This document shows positions 24,811-31,782 of a DNA stretch of 39,811 bases, one piece after another (the first letter of the stretch is position 1; every line of letters starts with the position of its first letter). A program made the position numbers and the translations under genes. The stretch is from Acidobacteriota bacterium (GTDB lineage: Bacteria > Acidobacteriota > Blastocatellia > Pyrinomonadales > Pyrinomonadaceae). The stretch lies in the NCBI GenBank assembly GCA_003222945.1, contig QHXM01000126.1, positions 1 through 39,811 of the forward strand, given 5' to 3'. Under the pieces are notes generated by a model that saw nothing but the letters and a program-made list of their open reading frames with translations, was not told where the DNA came from and did no database searches.

Positions 24811-26034
24811 TCAAGGGCGCGTTGAGGCGAAGTAGATGAGGATGGCTGCGAGCGCGAGAAGGGCTGCGGCAACTCCAAGCCATAAGCCGAAGGCGCGCGT
24901 TCTTCGCCACTCGCTTGCTTCCTCGCGCGAGAGTTTGACGGTTGCGGGCGAACTTGCTAGCTCCTGTCCGCATTGACGACAACGAACGTCGCTCGATTGC
25001 ACGGGCGCGGCGCAGGCTGGACAACTATCAATCTTGATTGGCTGCGTAGAGTAATTTTCACGCGCAGCGTCGGCCATGGTCGGAGAAACTATTTCATGTG
25101 TCCTGCCGTCGCTTCGAGTCGCTTGCGCAACAGTTACGCTTTGCGCGACTCCATACGCTTCGCGCCCGCGCGCCTGTCGCACTGCGCGCAGGAATTCTAT
25201 TGCCGACGCAAAGCGATTCTCCGGCCTCTTCTCAATCGCCCTCAGAATAATTGCCTCTAGCTCTCCTGTTATTTGCGAATTGATTTTTGACGGCGGCTGC
25301 GGCTGGCGATGAATGTGCGCGCGCACTATGTCGAGTTGCGAGAGACGGCCACCATGATCGTGAAATGGCGGGCGACCTGTAAGCATCTCGTAAAGAATGA
25401 TGCCCAGACTGTAGATGTCCGAGCGCGTGTCAACGCTCCCGCCTTCGGCCTGCTCGGGCGAGACGTATTCTGGAGAGCCGTAGTTGGCACCCGTGCTGGT
25501 CTTTTCTGAGCCAACGAGCTTGACGATTCCGAAGTCGGTTATCTTCACGTGGTCGTCCAATGTGATGAGCAAGTTGGCTGGTTTGAGGTCGCGGTGAATC
25601 AGCCCTTTGTGCGACGAACGGTCCTGACCCAGATAGACGAAGCTCTGCGCGTAGGAGACTGCCTCAAGCATCTGCTCGAAGAGATTGAGAGCGCGCTCCG
25701 TAGGAAGCGGGCAGACTTCGCGCGCAAGCAGATGGGCGAGCGAGCGGCCTTCGACCCACTCCATGACGATGTAGTAGGTCTGCGCTGCAACTATGTAGTC
25801 GTAGATTTTTACTATGCTCGGATGATCTAGCTGCGACTGTATGAAGGCTTCTTTCTCGAAGCGATGACGAAGGCGGCGCAGGTCCTTTTGGCTTGCCGGA
25901 CTGATTGACTTGATTGCGACCTCGCGCGGCAATTTCAGGTGATGGCCGCGATAAACAACTCCCATCCCGCCGCTGCCCACGCGCTCTTCGATGCTATAAC
26001 TCCCAATGGTTGTCCCTGCGCTCAAGACATTCAC
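24811..26034 (-). CDS. Membrane-anchored Ser/Thr protein kinase with zinc ribbon
   Basis: 407 aa. The Hanks-type kinase domain (about 10-280) is complete: glycine loop GSGGMGVVYRG, Lys in REVAIKS, catalytic HRDLKPANLL, TDFGIVKL and an APE-equivalent SPEYVSPEQ, then SDIYSLGIILYEMLTGRPPF. After a linker come two Cys pairs, CPAC and CRQC (about 338-358), a zinc ribbon. A single membrane segment at the C-terminus (LWLGVAAALLALAAILIYFA) leaves almost nothing outside, so it has no extracellular sensor of its own. The next gene downstream of its start side is a TPR-like membrane protein (26129-26875), separated only by repeat; the pair may work together. Confidence 0.93.
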   Translation of the reverse strand: MNVLSAGTTIGSYSIEERVGSGGMGVVYRGHHLKLPREVAIKSISPASQKDLRRLRHRFEKEAFIQSQLDHPSIVKIYDYIVAAQTYYIVMEWVEGRSLAHLLAREVCPLPTERALNLFEQMLEAVSYAQSFVYLGQDRSSHKGLIHRDLKPANLLITLDDHVKITDFGIVKLVGSEKTSTGANYGSPEYVSPEQAEGGSVDTRSDIYSLGIILYEMLTGRPPFHDHGGRLSQLDIVRAHIHRQPQPPSKINSQITGELEAIILRAIEKRPENRFASAIEFLRAVRQARGREAYGVAQSVTVAQATRSDGRTHEIVSPTMADAARENYSTQPIKIDSCPACAAPVQSSDVRCRQCGQELASSPATVKLSREEASEWRRTRAFGLWLGVAAALLALAAILIYFASTRP

Positions 26035-26035
26035 C

Positions 26036-26130
26036 TAAGGCAAAAGGAAAAAGGTAAAAGGCAAAAGGAAAGACAGAGGCTTGCTCTTTCTTTTCACTTC
26101 TACCTTTTACCTTTTCCTTTTGCCTTTCTC
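26036..26130. repeat. Intergenic inverted repeat, AAGGTAAAAGGCAAAAGG unit
   Basis: AAGGCAAAAGGAAAAAGG and TAAAAGGCAAAAGGAAAG on the left (26038-26071) pair with CTTTTACC-type and TTCCTTTTGCCTTTCTC sequence on the right (about 26100-26130). It spans the gap from the kinase start (26034) to the stop of the TPR-like gene (26129). The unit matches 30288-30402. Confidence 0.85.
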
Positions 26131-26875
26131 AAGCTGTTTTCTTCTCTTCTTCGTAGAGGTCACGCAGCACTTCTGCGATTGGCGGCGGTGGAGCGAGCGT
26201 CGTCTGGCGAGGTGTGGCATCCGGCTTCAAGAGTCGCGCGCCGTCTGACGAGGTTTGTTTGAATGAAACATCGGTCAACTGCGGCGCGGCGAGCGAGGGT
26301 ATTGTGTCCAGGCACTCGCGGCACTCTGCCAGAAGAAAGGCTGCGCGATTGTGGCGCGCGCGCTCAAGGCTTCGTATGGCTGCCATAGTCTGCGGCGCAA
26401 GTGCAGGCTCGCGCTCAAGCTTTCTAAGAATGTGAACGTAACGGCGCAGTTCCGACGAAGGCGCTACGCGATGGCGCTCATCCGAAAGATCGTTCTCTAC
26501 GATGTAAGAGAGATGCTCTGCGGCAGCTTCGTGATCGCCAGCCTTGTGATAGAGAGCGCCGAGCGCGAAATAGACAAGCGGCGGCGGGTCGGACATAGCG
26601 TGAAGAACGCGCTCGCCGCGCTCTATGACTTCCGCAATCTCAAATCCGAACCAGTGGCGCTCCTCGTCGCGTATGACATCGTTGGCCGCAATGTAGAACT
26701 CGAAGACACGGCCAGTCTCCTGATGCTCCGTGTGCTGCACAGCACGCCAGATGAAGAAGGTGACGGTTGCGAAGAAGATGATTACGGAAAACGGAATTCC
26801 CATGACCCCCAGCATCGCTATGATGATGATGATGGCGAGTAACCTTTGCGCCGCTTCTTTACCCTTGTTGTTCAT
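26129..26875 (-). CDS. Membrane protein with TPR-like helical region
   Basis: 248 aa. Two hydrophobic segments near the N-terminus (RLLAIIIIIAMLGVMGIPFS and VIIFFATVTFFIWRAV) act as membrane anchors. The rest is a soluble helical domain: VYFALGALYHKAGDHEAAAEHLSYIV fits a TPR unit, with further helix pairs around 160-190. The C-terminus is low-complexity. Its ATG directly follows a repeat arm (TTCTGCTTTT then ATG) without a Shine-Dalgarno site. Next to the kinase gene on the same strand, so it could be a scaffold or substrate of the kinase; this is inference from position. Confidence 0.78.
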   Translation of the reverse strand: MNNKGKEAAQRLLAIIIIIAMLGVMGIPFSVIIFFATVTFFIWRAVQHTEHQETGRVFEFYIAANDVIRDEERHWFGFEIAEVIERGERVLHAMSDPPPLVYFALGALYHKAGDHEAAAEHLSYIVENDLSDERHRVAPSSELRRYVHILRKLEREPALAPQTMAAIRSLERARHNRAAFLLAECRECLDTIPSLAAPQLTDVSFKQTSSDGARLLKPDATPRQTTLAPPPPIAEVLRDLYEEEKKTA

Positions 26876-26876
26876 A

Positions 26877-27064
26877 AAAGCAGAATTCAGAATTCAGAAT
26901 CCAGGAGTCAAAAGAAAGAGCAGAATCCAGAAGTCAGAATTCAGAATTCAGAAGGGAATAAGGCTGCAACCCGCTTTTGGATTCTCTTTTATTCTGGCTT
27001 CTGACTCCTGACTTCTGAATTCTGCCTTTCGCTCAGACTTCTGGATTCTGAATTCTGCTTTTTC
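26877..27064. repeat. Long intergenic inverted repeat, CAGAATTCAG unit
   Basis: The largest copy: about 85 bases of CAGAATTCAGAATTCAG and CAGAATCCAGAAGTCAG units on the left (26877-26961), and TTCTGGCTTCTGACTCC, TGACTTCTGAATTCTGCC and TTCTGGATTCTGAATTCTGC on the right (26993-27060). It fills the gap between the TPR-like gene start and the stop codon of the UspA-LeuB gene. Could form a hairpin of over 60 bp with mismatches. Confidence 0.9.
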
Positions 27065-28466
27065 AAATTCTACGCCGCACAGCCTCGCCAGCTTCTTCTG
27101 TTAAGAGTGTGCCGCCCGTGTCGCGGGTTGTCTCTCCTGCGATAACGGCTTCGCTGACTGCTTTCTCAACTGCCTGGCTTGCGGCATCTTGCCCAAGGTA
27201 TTCTAGCATCATCGCGGCGGTGAGAATAGAGCCAATCGGATTGGCGACTGATTTTCCCGCCAAAGGCGGCGCGCTGCCGTGCACAGGCTCGAACAATGAA
27301 ACCTGTCCGGGATGAATATTGCCCGATGCAGCCATGCCAAGCCCGCCCTGAAGCGCTGCGCCCAAGTCCGTCAGAATGTCTCCGAAGAGATTGCTTGTAA
27401 CAATCACATCATACTGCGCAGGTTTAAGCACCATGAACATCGCCATAGCATCAACATATTGATGATTGGCTTCGATGCCTTCAAAGCGAGCGGCGACTTC
27501 CTTAAAAACTCTCTGCCACAGATCGCCTCCGTATCGCTGAACGTTCGACTTGTCGGCCATAGTCACGCGCCGTCGCCCATGCTTTTGTGCATACTCGAAC
27601 GCCGCGACGATGATTCTCTCAACGCCTCGCCGCGTATTCAGTTCCTCTTGCGTAGCAATCTCATCTTGAGTTCCCTTCTTCAGAAATCCGCCCGCGCCGC
27701 AGTAAGCGCCTTCGGTGTTCTCACGAAAGACTACGAAGTCAACGTCTGAAGGCGAGCGGTCTCGTAGCGGTGTGAGACGAGCGTCAAGAAGGCGCACGGG
27801 ACGAAGATTTATGTAGAGGTCAAGGCCGCGCCGCATCCCTAACAAAATATCTTCGGCATGTTTGTTTGAAAGAACGCGCGGGTCGCCGAACGCGCCTGCG
27901 AGAATCGCGTCGAAATCTCTTGAGAGCATCTCAAGCGCGCCTTCAGGCAACGCGACGCCCTCCGTCAAGAATTTCTCCGCGCCCCAATCGAAATGCGTCA
28001 ACTCAAGTTCGACGCCATGCGTCTCGCGCAGACGCTCAATCACGCCGACAGCTTCTCGGATAACCTCCGGGCCGATTCCATCTCCGGGAATGACAGCAAT
28101 ACGTTTCATCGTTGAGCGTCCGCGTATTCCCATCACAATCATTGGCAGATCAAGGTCGCGCGCTATCTTCAGAATCTCGACGAAAGGAATGCCGATGACG
28201 ACCATTCGCTCTACTTCAACATCGCCCGTCTCTATTCCTTCGAGCATGGCGGAGAAATCGGCTTCGGCTCGCTCGCGCATACTTGCAGTTATCTCATCGA
28301 AACTTCCAAGCCCGGCTGCGACCGAATCTCTTACAAAGGATTCGTCAATGACATGAAGCAGAGTAAGGTCGCCATCGGGCGAAGCTACGCCCAGGGCTGC
28401 GCGCACGGCGTTTATAGAGCATTCTGAGAAATCAACCGGAACGAGTATGTCAGGAGCTTTGAGCAT
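27063..28466 (-). CDS. Fusion: UspA-like domain + LeuB-type beta-decarboxylating dehydrogenase
   Basis: 467 aa. Residues 1-119 are a universal stress protein A domain (ILVPVDFSECSINAVRAALG, LTLLHVID, IVMGIRGRST); the usual C-terminal ATP-site end (GS-rich loop and PVLVV strand) is missing. Residue 120 is the Met of MKRIAVIPGDGIGPEV, and 120-467 is a full isopropylmalate/isocitrate dehydrogenase fold: ANLRPV-like YINLRPVRLL, FRENTEGAYCGAGG, TMADKSNV, SNLFGDILTDLGAALQGGLG and FEPVHGSAP. The substrate is probably 3-isopropylmalate (leucine synthesis), but tartrate- or isocitrate-type relatives cannot be excluded. The two parts are in one frame with no stop. No convincing ribosome site precedes the internal Met. 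No other leu genes are adjacent. Confidence 0.88.
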   Translation of the reverse strand: MLKAPDILVPVDFSECSINAVRAALGVASPDGDLTLLHVIDESFVRDSVAAGLGSFDEITASMRERAEADFSAMLEGIETGDVEVERMVVIGIPFVEILKIARDLDLPMIVMGIRGRSTMKRIAVIPGDGIGPEVIREAVGVIERLRETHGVELELTHFDWGAEKFLTEGVALPEGALEMLSRDFDAILAGAFGDPRVLSNKHAEDILLGMRRGLDLYINLRPVRLLDARLTPLRDRSPSDVDFVVFRENTEGAYCGAGGFLKKGTQDEIATQEELNTRRGVERIIVAAFEYAQKHGRRRVTMADKSNVQRYGGDLWQRVFKEVAARFEGIEANHQYVDAMAMFMVLKPAQYDVIVTSNLFGDILTDLGAALQGGLGMAASGNIHPGQVSLFEPVHGSAPPLAGKSVANPIGSILTAAMMLEYLGQDAASQAVEKAVSEAVIAGETTRDTGGTLLTEEAGEAVRRRI

Positions 28467-28501
28467 AGCTTCAAGAGCGTCTGCCTCCTATTTTTTCAAT
28501 T

Positions 28502-29563
28502 TCAGGTGCGCGTCTTCAAAAGGCGCTGTTCGATTCGCGGGAGACTGTTAAGAACAACGTCTCCGACTATCTTCAAACTCTGCGGCGAGATTTTATCGAG
28601 CGTGTCTTCGGGCTTGTGCCAGTATTCGTATGTGCTTAGTTGTATGATGTCGAGGGATTGAATTCCCTCTTTGAGGAACGGCTCGTGGTCATCGCCGCCA
28701 ACGCCTTCCTCTTCATCAACGAACTGCTTGGAGTAGCCAAGATCGCGCGCAGTCTGCCAGACTTCGTCAATCAGCCAGGGCGTGCTCATTTCCACATCGC
28801 GCCCAAGACGAAGATTCTTGTAGCCAATCATGTCAAGCAGGATCATAGCGCGCACGCGTTTCAAATCATTCTTCTCTTTCAGTTGTTTGACCATGTGGCG
28901 GCTGCCGTAAGTGTTATCTGGTCCGTCCGCGTTCTCGCAGCCATCAGGTTCATTCTTATCCCAGCCTTTGCAAAAAGCCTCTTCGCCGTCGAAGAATACG
29001 AACCAGTAGGTCAAGGGGCGTTTCTGGCCGCTTTGAGCAAGCACTCGCGCCATTTCTAAGAGCGTGCCCGTTGAAGAGCCTCCGTCGTTTGCGCCGACGA
29101 AGCGAAACTCTTTGAAGAGTTTTGTGTCGTAATGACTGGAAAGAATAACGACATCGCTCGATTCGCCAGGAAGCTCAGCGATTATGTTGACCATCTTACG
29201 GTCGCCAACGGGCGTCTTCGACGTAAACTCGTCGAGCGTCACGTTCAGGCCGTAAGACTTCAACTCACCAACTATGTAATCGCGCGCCTTCGCAAGCTCA
29301 GCCGAACCAGCAGCGCGCGGACCAATCTCTACCTGCTTGCGCACGTGCTCGAAAGCGCGGTCTCCGTCAATTGAAAATTTTGTTTGAGAGGATGTAGGCG
29401 CTGGCGTCGCCGTCGGTGTCGCGTTTGAACCTGTATTGCTGTTTGTCTTGTTGCCGGAGCAGGATGGAAAAAAGAGCGCAAGTGCGAGCAGAAGCATGAA
29501 GCTCTTTGCTTCAATTCTTCTTTGCAGCTTTATTGACTCTGTGTTCAGAGATTGTTTCTGCAT
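28502..29563 (-). CDS. M28-family lipoprotein, glutaminyl-peptide cyclotransferase-like
   Basis: 353 aa. A hydrophobic stretch with a lipobox-like end (LLLALALFFPSCSGN) marks a lipoprotein; a Thr/Ser/Asn-rich linker follows. An internal ATG at 29497 would give a shorter signal. The M28 metal ligands are present: HYD in LSSHYDTKLF, Asp in GANDGGSS, Glu-Glu in FFDGEEAF, Asp in LLDMIGYKN and a late His in EYWHKPEDTLD. FFDGEEAF, YGSRHM, LLDMIG and DDHEPFLKEGI follow the glutaminyl cyclase pattern closely, so it may cyclise N-terminal Gln of exported proteins to pyroglutamate. Aminopeptidase activity is the alternative. Confidence 0.88.
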   Translation of the reverse strand: MQKQSLNTESIKLQRRIEAKSFMLLLALALFFPSCSGNKTNSNTGSNATPTATPAPTSSQTKFSIDGDRAFEHVRKQVEIGPRAAGSAELAKARDYIVGELKSYGLNVTLDEFTSKTPVGDRKMVNIIAELPGESSDVVILSSHYDTKLFKEFRFVGANDGGSSTGTLLEMARVLAQSGQKRPLTYWFVFFDGEEAFCKGWDKNEPDGCENADGPDNTYGSRHMVKQLKEKNDLKRVRAMILLDMIGYKNLRLGRDVEMSTPWLIDEVWQTARDLGYSKQFVDEEEGVGGDDHEPFLKEGIQSLDIIQLSTYEYWHKPEDTLDKISPQSLKIVGDVVLNSLPRIEQRLLKTRT

Positions 29564-29633
29564 TAGTTATCTGGACCGGCTCAGGATTTGAATTTGCTAA
29601 AGCAGCAACGTATAAATCTTATTCCAACGCTAT

Positions 29634-30212
29634 CTATCCGTTTGGTTCGCTCGTCTCACTTCCCTCTACCTGTTGACGGTGCTCTGCCGGGCGATTGAGT
29701 TCATGATCGCGCTTATCCAAAGTTCTTCCCCAGACTGCCATCAGGTCCAGAACCTTTCCGCCAATCGCAAATGGAACGTTGATTATCGCATCCAGAGTTT
29801 GAAAGAGCGTAACGGCCTCAAGCTCAACGAGCGTCGTCACCTTTCGCTGTAGCGGCAGATCACGAAAATCTTTACGCAGGTCTTTTGCAGTCTCAGCGGA
29901 AGTCTCTGCGCGCTCTGTCTGAGGCACTGGACGAAGAACGACTTCGCCTCCGCGCTCAACCTTCGCCTGGCAGGTAAGCCGCTCGCCCGCCGCAAGACGC
30001 TCAGGACTCAGGCGCACTCGTTCCGCTTCGGTCAAAGACGAGAGCAACGTTGCGCCCTCTTCAACGATGACCGCGCAAGTGTCACACTCGCCGCGCCCAC
30101 CGCACTCCACCGGAAGGCTTACGCCGAGCCGCTTCGCAGCGTCCAGCAGATACGTGCCTTCGGCCACAAGACCGTTTCGATCATCAGGCTGAAATCTAAT
30201 ATCAACACTCAT
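29634..30212 (-). CDS. 2Fe-2S ferredoxin with C-terminal extension
   Basis: 192 aa. A ferredoxin domain fills about 1-100, with the cluster cysteines Cys37, Cys43 and Cys46 (ECGGRGECDTC) and Cys81 (ERLTCQAKV), the adrenodoxin/plant-type layout. The C-terminal half (about 105-192) is a charged helical extension (KDLRKDFRDLPLQRKVTTLV) with no cofactor motif; I do not recognise it. It carries single electrons to an unknown partner in the cytoplasm. It lies between the M28 gene and fur on the same strand. Confidence 0.9.
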   Translation of the reverse strand: MSVDIRFQPDDRNGLVAEGTYLLDAAKRLGVSLPVECGGRGECDTCAVIVEEGATLLSSLTEAERVRLSPERLAAGERLTCQAKVERGGEVVLRPVPQTERAETSAETAKDLRKDFRDLPLQRKVTTLVELEAVTLFQTLDAIINVPFAIGGKVLDLMAVWGRTLDKRDHELNRPAEHRQQVEGSETSEPNG

Positions 30213-30287
30213 CCGATAAATCCATCCTCAGTAGAGAAGCCTCGCGCTAAATATTTTTCAGGAAGACAAAAAGAAGTTACACAAAGT

Positions 30288-30402
30288 GAAGGTAAAAGTA
30301 AAAAGGTAAAAGGCAACAGTTAGGCGGAAACCCATTTTATTAAAGATGGCTTCCGCCTAACTGTTGCCTTTTTACTTTTACCTTTTACCTTTTGCCTTAT
30401 TC
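30288..30402. repeat. Intergenic inverted repeat, AAGGTAAAAGGCAACAG unit
   Basis: GAAGGTAAAAGTAAAAAGGT and AAAAGGCAACAGTTAGGCGG on the left (30289-30328) pair with CCGCCTAACTGTTGCC (30353-30368) and TTTACTTTTACCTTTTACC (30369-30388) on the right. The stem is almost perfect, about 40 bp. It ends at the stop codon of the Fur-family gene (30397). Confidence 0.92.
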
Positions 30403-30894
30403 CCCGACCGTTGCGACTTGAACATGCGGCTGCCCTGCCATCTCCTGTTTATCACGCTCTCGCACTTCACGGCGACACTTGGCGCAAACTCCGAGTATTC
30501 GCAGAAGATGTTGCTTTACTTCAAAGCGGTGCTTGGCGGCCATTGCCTCCTGTATGGCTTCCAGTTCGGCTGAGTAGAATTCTATTATCTCGCCGCACTC
30601 CATACAGATCATGTGGTCGTGATGCTGGTGTTTGTAGTTATGCTCGTAATGAGTGCGCCCGTCGCCGAAACGAACCTCGCGCGCTAAGCCCGCTTCGGTC
30701 AAAAGTTTTAGAGTGCGATAGACGGTCGTCTGACCTATATTCGGGTCTTCCTTTTGAACCAGGCGATAGAGGTCTTCGCTCGACAGATGTTTCTCGGTGC
30801 GAAGGAAGACATCAAGTATAAGGTCGCGCTGAGCCGTGTGTTTGAGTCCCGATTTCTGTATATACCTGTGAAATATTTCTTGCTCTTCGGTCAT
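30397..30894 (-). CDS. Fur-family metal-dependent regulator
   Basis: 165 aa. The N-terminal winged helix (about 1-85) reads [40 protein letters not shown]. The dimer and metal domain has the hallmark [13 protein letters not shown] with CMEC, and a second pair CAKC near 137-140, so a structural zinc site is intact. Length and motifs fit Fur or PerR; I cannot decide between iron and peroxide sensing. It is divergent from the tRNA-Leu gene. The last about 20 residues are extra. Confidence 0.92.
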   Translation of the reverse strand: MTEEQEIFHRYIQKSGLKHTAQRDLILDVFLRTEKHLSSEDLYRLVQKEDPNIGQTTVYRTLKLLTEAGLAREVRFGDGRTHYEHNYKHQHHDHMICMECGEIIEFYSAELEAIQEAMAAKHRFEVKQHLLRILGVCAKCRREVRERDKQEMAGQPHVQVATVGE

Positions 30895-30976
30895 AAAGTT
30901 TTGGGTCTTGTTAATCTGGCCGACCGCTTCGGGTTCAAAGATATTCTAACATCGGACGAGGCGGACTGTGAAGAAG

Positions 30977-31006
30977 TTGGAAAGAAAAGACTGCGCGTGT
31001 TATCTT
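30977..31006 (+). promoter_or_regulatory. Candidate promoter of the tRNA-Leu gene
   Basis: TTGGAA at 30977-30982 and TATCTT at 31001-31006 are separated by 18 bases. The tRNA begins at 31019, so transcription would start just before it. Each box has four of six consensus bases. Prediction only. Confidence 0.4.
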
Positions 31007-31052
31007 CCCCATCATGGTGCCGGGGTGGCGGAATGGCAGACGCGACGGACTT

Positions 31053-31353
31053 GAAATTTTGAGCACGCAGGAAGGAAACGCCTGCGTGAATGGAGTCAAA
31101 GTCGGCGAAACCTTAACAGTATTTGTCCGCAAATAGCTGATGGCAACGCCGAGCTAAGGCTGGTTCAAGAGTCATAAGTCCCGGAGTCAAAAGCAAAGGT
31201 TGTCTTTGACGAGTTGACTCCGAAACTCAAGACTTGTTTCCAGCAAAGTGTAGAGACGAGACGGCTCCCTCCTAAACGTCCCTCAAGGATGCAAGGAGAA
31301 GGCATCGTCCAGACCACGAACTGAGAGCAGGCGGCGAAAGTCGTAGTGGTAAG
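31053..31353 (+). other. Self-splicing group I intron (IC3-like), ORF-less, 301 nt
   Basis: P1: exon CUU pairs with GAG at 31061-31063, with U-G at the splice site. P2: CACGCAGG 31064-31071 / CCTGCGTG 31081-31088. P3: GGAGTC 31092-31097 / GGCTCC 31263-31268. P4: TCGGCG 31102-31107 / CGCCGA 31147-31152. P5 tip: ATTTG/CAAAT 31121-31134. P6: GCTGG 31159-31163 / CCAGC 31240-31244. P7: GACGA 31255-31259 / TCGTC 31305-31309, inside the conserved R and S elements (GTAGAGACGAGACGG). P8: CTCCT 31269-31273 / AGGAG 31294-31298. P9: ACCAC 31313-31317 / GTGGT 31346-31350 with a GAAA loop. The final base is the expected G (31353). From memory the Anabaena intron has GCTCTC/GGGAGC for P3 and GACTC/GAGTC for P7, so both helices are kept by changed pairs. 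No homing endonuclease. Confidence 0.95.
31166..31236 (+). repeat. P6 extension of the intron, GAGTCA-rich inverted repeat
   Basis: CAAG 31166-31169 / CTTG 31233-31236, GGAGTCAA 31183-31190 / TTGACTCC 31214-31221 and CAAAG 31194-31198 / CTTTG 31204-31208 build one long stem on top of P6. Related short units (GAGTCAT, GAGTCAA, GACTC) recur in it, as in the intergenic repeats. Confidence 0.75.
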
Positions 31354-31369
31354 AAAATCCGTTGGCCGA

Positions 31370-31400
<31 letters not shown>

Positions 31401-31405
31401 CACCA

Positions 31406-31782
31406 AAGCAGTTTTACTCTCTCGCTCTTGCCTTCAAAATTGCCCCTGACTAAAACCGATGGCTCTGAACTGATTGACTGTTTGAGGCGAAGTTTAAGCA
31501 CTGATTTCATACGCTCAGGCTTTCCGCAACTCGCTCTTCTTTTCCCTTCTACACATTAAAGACAAGAAAAAAAGCTGAAAAAAGCAAGCATTCCTAAATC
31601 TATTCCTGTGCATCTACGTTTAGGAATACATCTTGCTTTAAGAATTAGGCTCTATTGCCGGTCTCGATCATTTCGAGATGGCTCGGAAAAATTTTTTGAA
31701 GCGAAGGCCCGTAGAGCGCTAAACGTTGCCGTAAGGTTTCCCGACTTCGGTACGAGCGGCGCTTCAAATTTCAGGTTTTTAC
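31406..31782. other. Gene-free stretch between tRNA-Leu and ppk1
   Basis: 377 bases with no gene seen. It holds the hairpin at 31581-31639, listed separately, and a smaller one, CTCGA/TCGAG, near 31664-31677. Any ppk1 promoter would have to lie here; I could not pick a clear one. The sequence before the ppk1 ATG (31783) has only a weak AGG. Confidence 0.5.
31562..31639 (-). terminator. Probable minus-strand terminator hairpin upstream of ppk1
   Basis: AAAGCAAG 31581-31588 and ATTCCTAAA 31590-31598 pair with TTTAGGAAT 31619-31627 and CTTGCTTT 31632-31639. On the minus strand the stem is followed by TTTTTTCAGCTTTTTTT, a good terminator tail. It would block antisense transcripts from the ppk1 side entering the tRNA-Leu gene; on the plus strand it may serve as a leader stem. 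Confidence 0.5.

Noticed and set aside
4141-30402. Intergenic repeats as CRISPR arrays, REP/BIME copies or ordinary terminators
   Set aside because: There are no spacers of fixed length, no common sequence between families, no RAYT gene, most lack a T-run, and many lie inside apparent operons.
31041-31060. Anticodon loop read without the insert as CTTGAAA, a serine UGA tRNA
   Set aside because: The D arm, acceptor and variable arm are leucine-type and the stem pairs only after removing 31053-31353.
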